From: Mycobacterium gallinarum | Lineage (GTDB): Bacteria; Actinomycetota; Actinomycetes; Mycobacteriales; Mycobacteriaceae | Assembly: GCF_010726765.1 (NCBI RefSeq) | Contig: NZ_AP022601.1 | Span: forward strand, 4,898,001 to 4,962,000 | Length of the DNA stretch: 64,000 bases | Reading direction: 5' to 3' | Part shown: piece after piece, positions 17,196 to 24,035 of the stretch | Numbering within the stretch: position 1 is the first letter of the stretch | Layout of the letters: every line of letters begins with the position of its first letter | The notes under the pieces: generated by a model | The model's database searches: none | Seen by the model: the letters and a program-made list of their open reading frames with translations, nothing else | Told to the model about the DNA's origin: nothing | Program-made: the position numbers and the translations under genes

Positions 17196-17999
17196 CTATA
17201 CCGGTTCGAGTGTCAGCGCCTGATCGCTCAGCTGGTCGAGGGATCTGGACAGCAGGCGCGACACATGCATCTGAGAGATACCGAGGCGCTCGGCGATCTG
17301 TGTCTGTGTCATGTTCTCGAAGAATCGCAGCATGAGCACGTGTTGCTGCCGTGCGGGCAACTTCGCCAGCAGTGGGCGCACCGTCTCGACATCAAGCACC
17401 TTATCCAGATTGCAGTCGATTGCCCCGATCTTGTCAGTAATTGATTGTCCGTCGATGTCGTCTGCTGCCCTCGGGCCGGTCCAATCCGACGACACGGTGG
17501 AATACGCGGTCGCGGCAATCTGCGCTTGCACAACTTCTTCACGTCCGAGCCCCAGATGGTTGGCCATCTCGCTTGCGGTCGGCGCACGACCCAGTTGTTG
17601 GAACAGCTCGTCACGTGCCCTATTCAGCTGTAAGCCAAGCTCTTTCATTCGGCGTGGAACTTTCACCGCCCATCCGTGGTCACGGAAATATCGGCGAACC
17701 TCGCCCATCATCGTCGGAATGGCAAACGCCAGGAAGTCAGCACCGTTGTCTGGATCGAAGCGCTTCACTGCCTGAACCAGGCCGAGTCGTGCCACCTGAA
17801 CGAGGTCTTCGTACGGTTCCCCACGCCGACTGAAGCGGCGTGCGATGTGGCTGGCCAACGGCAGGCAGCGCTCGACGATGGCGTCGCGTTGGCGCCGATG
17901 CTCATTCGACTGCTCGTCCAGCCTTTTCAAATGTTGGAACATGCCTACGAGATCGGCATATTCGGATCTAGACCTCGGGGTCACCAGGACGCCCTTCAA
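17196..17999 (-). CDS. SigB/SigF/SigG-type RNA polymerase sigma factor
   Basis: A 267-residue group 3 sigma factor. Region 2 is intact (EDLVQVARLGLVQAVKRFDP, then FLAFAIPTMMGEVRRYFRDHGWAVKVPRRMKEL), region 3 follows (about 120-180), and region 4 has the HTH TQTQIAERLGISQMHVSRLL. This is the B/F/G subfamily used for stationary phase and stress. No anti-sigma (RsbW/UsfX-type) gene is adjacent, unlike canonical sigF, suggesting a paralogue. Three neighbouring transcription units carry GTTT-N15-GGGTAN promoters that such a sigma factor would read, so it may drive this local block. Confidence 0.88.
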   Translation of the reverse strand: MKGVLVTPRSRSEYADLVGMFQHLKRLDEQSNEHRRQRDAIVERCLPLASHIARRFSRRGEPYEDLVQVARLGLVQAVKRFDPDNGADFLAFAIPTMMGEVRRYFRDHGWAVKVPRRMKELGLQLNRARDELFQQLGRAPTASEMANHLGLGREEVVQAQIAATAYSTVSSDWTGPRAADDIDGQSITDKIGAIDCNLDKVLDVETVRPLLAKLPARQQHVLMLRFFENMTQTQIAERLGISQMHVSRLLSRSLDQLSDQALTLEPV

Positions 18000-18202
18000 C
18001 CGGTTGATCCTGGATAGGGCGGCTCGCAGAAGAACCGGGCAATGGTGCGCGGCGGCCGGTCAGCTATTCACACACGGCGCAGAATGCTTCTCGGCTCGTT
18101 ACCCGCTGCTGGATACAACACAGCCGAGACTCGAGCCTACCCCGGCGTGCCGCACTTGCGCACCGAGTTGCGGGCGGCACAGCCGGGTAGTTGGGAGTAG
18201 GA

Positions 18203-18346
18203 CTAGCTGGGTGACTCGTTGGCGGCGTTCTCGGCCGCCTGGTCGGTGCCGGTCGGGTGATCGGTGTCGCGGGGATCGGGTGTCGTGGCTTCGACATCCG
18301 CATCTTCGGCGACACCGACCTTCTCTGGCTGAGTTGATTGCTGCAT
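18203..18346 (-). CDS. 47-residue acidic protein coupled to the Mn-catalase gene
   Basis: A short frame of 47 residues (MQQSTQPEKVGVAEDADVEA at the start, ending AAENAANESPS). It begins directly at the catalase stop (TAG-ATG junction at 18346-18349), so ribosomes leaving the catalase gene can restart here. The peptide is acidic, rich in Thr, Pro and Asp, and predicted unstructured. No known domain. Confidence 0.5.
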   Translation of the reverse strand: MQQSTQPEKVGVAEDADVEATTPDPRDTDHPTGTDQAAENAANESPS

Positions 18347-19288
18347 CTACTTGGTGACCGATCCGTTGGTCGCGATCTCCACCTCTGCGGTCGCCTGAAT
18401 GAGCGCCAGCAGTTCCTTGTCCAGGCCGGGTGCGAACTCTTCACGCCGTTCCGGCGCGATGGTCATCGGGAAACCCTCCGGCATGACGGCGGTACTCAAT
18501 TCGGTGCCGTCGTTGGACGGCGATGCACCCTGGTACAGCTTGGCCGCTTGGCTTTCGTCATCGGCGCTGAAGGTGTACTGGACGCTCTGCAGGCCGAGAT
18601 CGAGAAGTTTCTTGACCTCGGGGAACTGCTCGGCGTTTGTCTTTGGGATCGGCAGTGCTGCACCCCAATTCACTCCCAGGCTCTCCAGCGCCTTGGCGAA
18701 TGCGTTCTCGTGAGCCTGATCGCGAACGATCAGATAGGCGATGGTGGAACGCGCCGTCTTGTTGTCCGTCATCTCGTAGATCCGGCACTTCTGCAGCCGT
18801 CCGGTCGACTCGAGCATGAGATTGTAGAGCAGGTCGAGGACCAAGTTTCCGCTGTTGTAGACGTAGGAGCCGCTCCACGGGTTGCCTGCCGCGTCGACGG
18901 GCAGAGCGCCCTGCGCCCCCACCAGGTAATGATGAATGTTGCTGGTATCCAATGCGATTTTCAGCGGCGTGGCGCCGCCGGCGCCGGGCTTGTCGACCGC
19001 GTCGGTCTTCCTGCCCTTGTATTCCGGTGAGCCGTCGAGGAGGCGCGAGATGGTGGTCCCGATGAGTTCGACGTGGCTGATCTCTTCGGTGCCTACGCCC
19101 TGCAGAAGATCCTTATAGGGCTTGGAGGCCGCATCGCCGCGGAAGTTGATGCTCTGGAACAGGTATTGCATCATCGTCCGCATCTCGCCGAATTGGCCTC
19201 CCAGGCCCTCCTGAAGCGCATTGGCGGCGGCGGGATCTGGCTCATCGACGACGATCTCATTGATCAATTGCTGAGTGTGCAGGTACAT
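18347..19288 (-). CDS. Manganese catalase-family ferritin-like protein
   Basis: A 313-residue di-manganese (non-heme) catalase-type protein for hydrogen peroxide breakdown. The four-helix bundle ligands are visible in order: Glu in GGQFGEMRTMMQYLFQ, the Glu-Glu-x-x-His set in GVGTEEISHVELIGTT, and the second pair in YLIVRDQAHENAFAKALE. The start MYLHTQQLINEIVVDE at 19288 follows GAGGAG; the longer open frame upstream crosses the promoter. A SigF-type promoter lies at 19436-19460, about 150 bp upstream. It is followed at once by a 47-residue gene. Confidence 0.88.
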   Translation of the reverse strand: MYLHTQQLINEIVVDEPDPAAANALQEGLGGQFGEMRTMMQYLFQSINFRGDAASKPYKDLLQGVGTEEISHVELIGTTISRLLDGSPEYKGRKTDAVDKPGAGGATPLKIALDTSNIHHYLVGAQGALPVDAAGNPWSGSYVYNSGNLVLDLLYNLMLESTGRLQKCRIYEMTDNKTARSTIAYLIVRDQAHENAFAKALESLGVNWGAALPIPKTNAEQFPEVKKLLDLGLQSVQYTFSADDESQAAKLYQGASPSNDGTELSTAVMPEGFPMTIAPERREEFAPGLDKELLALIQATAEVEIATNGSVTK

Positions 19289-19794
19289 GATTCTCCTCGA
19301 ATGGGTTGAGGTGTGTTGGTCAGTGGAGTGGCCCGTGGGACGCGCCACTTTGCGTGACCTATCCCCGTCCACGACGCCGACAACTGGCTGCACCGCCATG
19401 GGCTCCCCTTGCTGGAAGCGGTCGGCTCCGCAGTGATACCCGTGCGCAAGTGATGCAAACGCGTTGACAGGAGCTGCTTTTGCCTTCGTCGCGTCAGAAC
19501 CGGCGACGCAATGCGTCGCGCAGTGACACTTATATCGGGGATTGCCAGATTGCGGAGCAGGAGTCGTCACCGCTCCGCAACCGGAGCTCAATTTTTGCCA
19601 CGGACGATACGTACTATCGCCCGAAGGATGTTGTGGCTCAGACGATCCTTCGGCCAACACGCAACAGACATCGGGGGTCCAAAGCGCGAAACATCAGAGC
19701 GCCTAGTGGACACGAATGTCTGGGCGGTGAACGGGATGTCCACGGGATCGCGACCCTGAGGGCGGTACGAATCCCGGCCCCAGCCGGTTACTTC
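19289..19794. other. Intergenic stretch upstream of the Mn-catalase
   Basis: About 500 bp with no convincing gene on either strand. The open frames here lack a ribosome site and have atypical codon use. The part nearest the catalase holds its long 5' leader and SigF-type promoter (19436-19460). In 19461-19794 I see no clear terminator or repeat; the base composition is lower in GC than the flanking genes. Confidence 0.6.
19436..19460 (-). promoter_or_regulatory. SigF-type promoter of the Mn-catalase gene
   Basis: On the minus strand GTTT (19457-19460) and GGGTAT (19436-19441) are separated by exactly 15 bp, matching the mycobacterial SigF consensus GTTT-N15/17-GGGTAT. The predicted transcript has a leader of about 140 nt before the catalase ATG. 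Confidence 0.75.
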
Positions 19795-20907
19795 TTAACG
19801 CAATCCACTTAACTCCCCATCGGGGACACTGTCAATGCGTTCCCGGTTCGGCAACGCCAGCCTGTGAATTGTCCGAATCGTTTGCAGGTACTGGCTCAGC
19901 AGCGTCCCTGTGGTGTACGGGATGTCGAACTTGTCGCACAACGCTCGGACCCGGACAGCGATCTCGGCGTAGCGGTTGCTCGGCAGGTCGGGGAAGAGGT
20001 GGTGTTCGATCTGATAACACAAGTTCCCACTCGAGAACGCCATCAGCGGCCCGGCGTCGAAGTTGGCGGTACCGATCATCTGACGCAGATACCACTCCGG
20101 TCGACCTTCCTCCTCGATCACTGCAGCTGTGAATTTCTCTGCGCCGTCAGGGAAATGCCCGCAGAAAATCACCACGTAAGCCCACAGGTTGCGCAAGACG
20201 TTCGCGGTCACGTTCGCGCCAATTGTCCGCCGCCAACGCCTACCACTCAGTGCCGGGAAGGCCACGTAGTCCTTGACCACTTGGCGGCTGATCTTCCTGA
20301 CGACGGCGCGCGACTGCACACTCTTCTCACCCGCCGTCTTTGCTCGCTCCTGTGCGGCGCGGACGCCGTTCAGCGCAATGCCCCACTCGAATCCAACCGC
20401 CAACAGAAGGTTGCGCAGTGGCTGCAGCAGGTAACGGGGTTCCCACGGTTGATCGCTGGTCATCCGCATGACGCCAAAGCCGATGTCGTCATCCTTGTCC
20501 AGAACGTTTGTGTATACGTGGTGACGGAAGTTGTGGGAATAGCGCCATTGTGAAGACAGGCCGGCCATGTCCCATTCCCAAGTGGCCGAATGGATCTCGG
20601 GGTCGTTCATCCAATCCCATTGGCCGTGGCCCACGTTGTGGGCGATCTCCATATTTTCAACGCTCTTTGCGAACGCCAGCGCCGCGGTCCCCAGGAACCA
20701 TCCTGCTTTGGAGTGGCTGGCGGCGATGAGGAGCCGCGCAGCGATCTCCAGCGTGCGTTGGAACGCGATTGTGCGTCGGATGTAGGCGGCGTCATTGGCG
20801 CCGCGGGACTCCTCGATATCGCGGCGAATGGTGTCGAGCTCATCGCCGAGTGTTTCCAAGTCGGTTTTGTTCAAATGCGCATACTGTGCGACGTCGATGA
20901 TGGCCAT
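19795..20907 (-). CDS. Membrane fatty acyl desaturase (DesA3-like)
   Basis: A 370-residue di-iron membrane desaturase. The three histidine boxes are intact: HNVGHGQ (90-94), HNFRHH (125-130) and QIEHHLFPDLP near 310. Hydrophobic stretches surround them as in DesA3-type stearoyl-CoA delta-9 desaturases of mycobacteria. The ATG at 20907 follows GAGGA; the longer frame to 21039 is non-coding. The NADPH oxidoreductase partner usually found beside desA3 is not here. A SigF-type promoter at 21060-21084 suggests expression under stress, for example to adjust membrane fluidity. Confidence 0.9.
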   Translation of the reverse strand: MAIIDVAQYAHLNKTDLETLGDELDTIRRDIEESRGANDAAYIRRTIAFQRTLEIAARLLIAASHSKAGWFLGTAALAFAKSVENMEIAHNVGHGQWDWMNDPEIHSATWEWDMAGLSSQWRYSHNFRHHVYTNVLDKDDDIGFGVMRMTSDQPWEPRYLLQPLRNLLLAVGFEWGIALNGVRAAQERAKTAGEKSVQSRAVVRKISRQVVKDYVAFPALSGRRWRRTIGANVTANVLRNLWAYVVIFCGHFPDGAEKFTAAVIEEEGRPEWYLRQMIGTANFDAGPLMAFSSGNLCYQIEHHLFPDLPSNRYAEIAVRVRALCDKFDIPYTTGTLLSQYLQTIRTIHRLALPNRERIDSVPDGELSGLR

Positions 20908-21210
20908 GAGGATCCTCGGGTTGATCTGGCAGCCGCCCGCGAGGCGCTCACCACAAATGAACTGAGATTTCGGGACGGTTCCACGCTGCCTGGGGACCTG
21001 AACCCGCTGGACCCAACAGACGGTCGTGGTGGTCGTCACCGCGAGGTTCTGCCCCAGGGGTACCCGGTGTGGCGGAGGGGAAACTGGGCGCTACGCATGC
21101 CGGGCGCGGCCGGGCATGTTGATTATCGCTCCACAACAGGCAGGACTGCCGCCGCACCGCGAAAGCCTCAGCGGTACAGCGACAGTCCCTTCACCACAAC
21201 TAACTCAAAC
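20908..21210. other. Intergenic region with desaturase promoter
   Basis: About 300 bp without a gene. It contains the SigF-type promoter at 21060-21084 and the desaturase leader. Between 21085 and 21210 I see no terminator for the coiled-coil gene that ends at 21211. Confidence 0.6.
21060..21084 (-). promoter_or_regulatory. SigF-type promoter of the desaturase gene
   Basis: On the minus strand GTTT (21081-21084) and GGGTAC (21060-21065) are separated by 15 bp. This is the same spacing and near-identical boxes as at the catalase and CsbD-like genes. Confidence 0.65.
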
Positions 21211-21888
21211 TTACTTGTTGTTCGCCCGGGCGGCTTGACGCTTGCGCTTCTCGGCGTCGGCCAGATCCTCGATGCGATTCGCCTGTGCCCGCTTGGCCCC
21301 GGCCTCTGTGCGCCTGGCCTGAGCATCGTCGAGCTTTGACTTCGCGGCCTCGGCGGCCCGTTGTTCGTTGGACTGGATTTTGGCGTGCTCCATGCGCTTG
21401 GCCGCCTCGGCCGACTTGGTGCGCTGTGCAGCCACGTCGTCGGCTTGCTTCTTCGCGGCAGCGGTACGTTGGGCCGCAGCCTCTTCCGCTGCGCGCTTGC
21501 GCTCTTGTGCGGAATTGCGAGCTTCTTCGACCGTTTGCTCCTTGGCCACACGTGCGTCGTGCCGCTCTTGGCTGGCCTCGTCGCTCTTGGCCTTCAGGTC
21601 GGCACGGGAACGCTGCTGCGCCTGCTCCGCCTCCGAATCCAGCTGCGCCGCGCGACCGAGTACATCGCTACGCCTGGCGAGCGCACTGCCGCTCCTTTGA
21701 AGCTGCCTGTCGCCCAATACATTTCCTATCGAAGCGTCAAGCAGTCCCAGCGACCGTTCGTAGAACAGTCGTGCCGGTGCTTCTGCATCCATCCGAGCGA
21801 CCACACGCTGCTCGATCAGTTGGAGGGGAAACCGTGCAATCCGGTACTGAACCCGCAGGACCGCCAGCGGTGCGTCGATGATTCTCAT
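21211..21888 (-). CDS. Charged coiled-coil protein
   Basis: A 225-residue protein. Residues 1-75 (MRIIDAPLAVLRVQYRIARF and following) look like a short amphipathic or globular head, and residues 85-225 are almost pure Ala, Glu, Lys, Arg and Gln in heptad-like order (AAEEAAAQRTAAAKKQADD), a long coiled coil ending in basic residues. The ATG at 21888 follows AGGAG; a TTG at 21918 is less likely. It lies 26 bp after the CsbD-like gene and shares its SigF-type promoter. A structural or envelope-associated stress protein is plausible; no family name is assigned. Confidence 0.75.
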   Translation of the reverse strand: MRIIDAPLAVLRVQYRIARFPLQLIEQRVVARMDAEAPARLFYERSLGLLDASIGNVLGDRQLQRSGSALARRSDVLGRAAQLDSEAEQAQQRSRADLKAKSDEASQERHDARVAKEQTVEEARNSAQERKRAAEEAAAQRTAAAKKQADDVAAQRTKSAEAAKRMEHAKIQSNEQRAAEAAKSKLDDAQARRTEAGAKRAQANRIEDLADAEKRKRQAARANNK

Positions 21889-21914
21889 TGATAACTCCTG
21901 TTTCTCGCCGGTGC

Positions 21915-22472
21915 TCAAGGCAGGTCGGCCTGGTTGGTCAGTTTGTCTGCTTGCCGTCTGATTCGGTCGGCTTCCGCCTTGGCGGTCGACGCCTCCTGAA
22001 CAGTGGTCAGGTGATCGTCGACGGCATCGACCACTTCTTCTGCGGCCGAATCCATTTCGGCACGCTCCTGGTCTTTGGCACGCCGAATCTCGGCCTGCGC
22101 CTCGAGCTCGGCACGGACTCTCTCCTGAGAGGCCTGTTGCTGACCTGCCTGCTCGGCCCTGCGCTTCTGATCAGCCTGCTGTTCGCGCACTGATCGCTCC
22201 GCAGCGGCCGTCTGTGTGTTCACCGCGACTCGGTCCTGTGTGGCCTCGGCCCGGGCCTCTGATACCTGTGCGCGGGCCTGCGCGGCCTCGGCATCGGCAA
22301 CGGCTTCGACGCTGTTGGCCTCTTTGCGTTCGTTGGCCTGGGTCTGCTCGAGCTGGCCCTCTGCGGTCAGCGAATCGTTCCCGGTGATAGCACCGGCGAC
22401 TTCCTTTACCTTGCCCTTTACCGAATCGAACAGCCCCTTACGGGCTTCGTCGGCCTTCTTGTGCTCGCTCAT
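21915..22472 (-). CDS. CsbD-like stress protein with long coiled-coil extension
   Basis: A 185-residue protein. The N-terminus carries a CsbD-type motif (VKGKVKEVAGAITGNDSLTA then EGQLEQ), a family controlled by the general stress sigma factor in Bacillus. Free CsbD proteins are about 60-70 residues; here about 120 residues of Ala/Glu/Gln/Arg coiled coil follow (AEAAQARAQVSEARAEATQD and on). It is first in a two-gene unit with the coiled-coil gene at 21211-21888. The SigF-type promoter at 22655-22679 fits the stress link. Confidence 0.8.
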   Translation of the reverse strand: MSEHKKADEARKGLFDSVKGKVKEVAGAITGNDSLTAEGQLEQTQANERKEANSVEAVADAEAAQARAQVSEARAEATQDRVAVNTQTAAAERSVREQQADQKRRAEQAGQQQASQERVRAELEAQAEIRRAKDQERAEMDSAAEEVVDAVDDHLTTVQEASTAKAEADRIRRQADKLTNQADLP

Positions 22473-22654
22473 TTGGCTCTTCTCCTGGCGTCAATCGACA
22501 ACTCGTAAGCCGTCGGGCCGCTCGATAAATGCGGCTACGCCCTAAATGGTTGAATCGGTCCATGGCGACCCGTGGCGGTCTGCGGACCAGTTGCTCTAGT
22601 CGTGAATGTCTGCCCCATGACTCGCCGGCAGTTTTTCAACTCGCAGAACTGCGG

Positions 22655-22679
22655 TTACCCTGCGCGGGTCGAGTTAAAC
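22655..22679 (-). promoter_or_regulatory. SigF-type promoter of the CsbD-like operon
   Basis: On the minus strand GTTT (22676-22679) and GGGTAA (22655-22660) are separated by 15 bp. It lies between the end of the aminotransferase gene and the CsbD-like gene, about 180 bp before the latter's ATG. Confidence 0.7.
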
Positions 22680-22713
22680 AACGAGCTGGTTCGTAGACGC
22701 GCGGAGCTGACGA

Positions 22714-23994
22714 TTACTGGCGGTAGCTGACGAGGAAGTTACCGAGCCGCTCGATGGCGTTGGCCAGATCGCGCGCCCAGGGCAGCGTCACGATGCGCAG
22801 GTGGTCGGGTGTCGGCCAGTTGAAGCCGGTGCCCTGGGTGACCAGAATCTTCTCCTGCAGCAGCAGATCGAGCACCAATTGCTCATCATCGACGATGTCG
22901 TAGACCTCGGGGTCCAGCCGCGGGAACGCATATAGCGCGCCTTGGGGTTTGACGCACGAAACCCCGGGGATCTCGTTGAGCTTCGTCCAGGCGATGTCGC
23001 GTTGCTCGAGCAATCGCCCACCCGGCAGCACGAGATCCTCGATGCTCTGATGCCCGCCGAGCGCGACCTGAATCGCGTGCTGCGCGGGCACATTCGGGCA
23101 CAGCCGCATATTGGCCAGCAGGCTGATGCCCTCCAGGAAGCTGCCCGCGTGTTCCTTGGGCCCGGTGATGACCAACCAGCCGGAGCGGTAGCCGGCCACC
23201 CGATAGGCCTTGGACAGGCCGTTGAACGTCAGCGTCAGCAGATCCGGCGCCAGGGTTGCGAGGCTGATGTGCTCGGCGTCGTCGTACAGGATCTTGTCGT
23301 AGATCTCGTCGGCGAGCAGCAGCAGCTGATGCTTGCGCGCCAATTCGACCATCTGCTCGAGGATCTGCTTGCCGTACACCGCACCGGTGGGGTTGTTCGG
23401 GTTGATCACGACCAGCGCCTTGGTTCGGTCGGTGATCTTCGCTTCGAGGTCGGCGATGTCGGGCTGCCAGCCCTGGGTCTCGTCGCACAGGTAGTGCACC
23501 GGCGTACCACCGGCGAGCGAGGTCGACGCGGTCCACAGCGGGTAGTCCGGTGCGGGGATGAGCACCTGGTCGCCGTTGTCTAGCAGCGCCTGCAGCGTCA
23601 TGGTGATCAGTTCGGACACCCCGTTGCCGAGGTACACGTCGTCGACGTCGAATCGGGGGAATCCCTCGACCAATTCGTACCGGGTGAACACCGCGCGGCG
23701 GGCCGCCTGGATGCCCTTCGAATCGGAGTACCCCTGCGCATATGGCAGCGCCTGGATCATGTCGCGCATGATCACATCGGGTGCCTCGAAGCCGAACGGG
23801 GCCGGGTTGCCGATGTTCAGTTTGAGGATGCGGTGACCCTCGGCCTCCAGCCGTGACGCGTGCTCGTGCACCGGGCCACGGATCTCGTACAGCACGTCCT
23901 GCAGCTTGGATGACTGCGTGAACGTGCGCGGCCGCGGATGCTGCCCGGCGGCTCCAGAAGAATGGAACGGCACGTGGTGCGTAGTCACGTCCAC
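22714..23994 (-). CDS. PLP-dependent aminotransferase (alanine/aspartate type)
   Basis: A 426-residue fold-type I aminotransferase. Signature pieces are GNPAPFGFEAPDV, the cofactor region YLGNGVSELITMTLQALLDN, NPNNPTGAVY, DEIYDKILYDD, and the PLP-lysine motif NGLSKAYRVAGYRSGW. It matches the protein annotated aspC (Rv0337c) in M. tuberculosis and AlaA-type alanine-pyruvate aminotransferases in other bacteria; which amino acid it prefers cannot be read from sequence. It is followed on the same strand by the SigF-controlled block and preceded by the iron-sulfur reductase gene. Confidence 0.92.
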   Translation of the reverse strand: MDVTTHHVPFHSSGAAGQHPRPRTFTQSSKLQDVLYEIRGPVHEHASRLEAEGHRILKLNIGNPAPFGFEAPDVIMRDMIQALPYAQGYSDSKGIQAARRAVFTRYELVEGFPRFDVDDVYLGNGVSELITMTLQALLDNGDQVLIPAPDYPLWTASTSLAGGTPVHYLCDETQGWQPDIADLEAKITDRTKALVVINPNNPTGAVYGKQILEQMVELARKHQLLLLADEIYDKILYDDAEHISLATLAPDLLTLTFNGLSKAYRVAGYRSGWLVITGPKEHAGSFLEGISLLANMRLCPNVPAQHAIQVALGGHQSIEDLVLPGGRLLEQRDIAWTKLNEIPGVSCVKPQGALYAFPRLDPEVYDIVDDEQLVLDLLLQEKILVTQGTGFNWPTPDHLRIVTLPWARDLANAIERLGNFLVSYRQ

Positions 23995-24035
23995 AATGCT
24001 CTCATTGCCGTCCAGCGAATATCGAAAAACGCTGG

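Noticed and set aside
18099..18104. GGGTAA upstream of the sigma factor gene as a SigF self-promoter
   Set aside because: No GTTT occurs at 15-17 bp; the nearest T-rich word is too close, so autoregulation is not supported.
19480..19812. 110-codon plus-strand frame in the catalase upstream region
   Set aside because: Codon use is atypical, there is no ribosome site, and the peptide has no recognisable feature.
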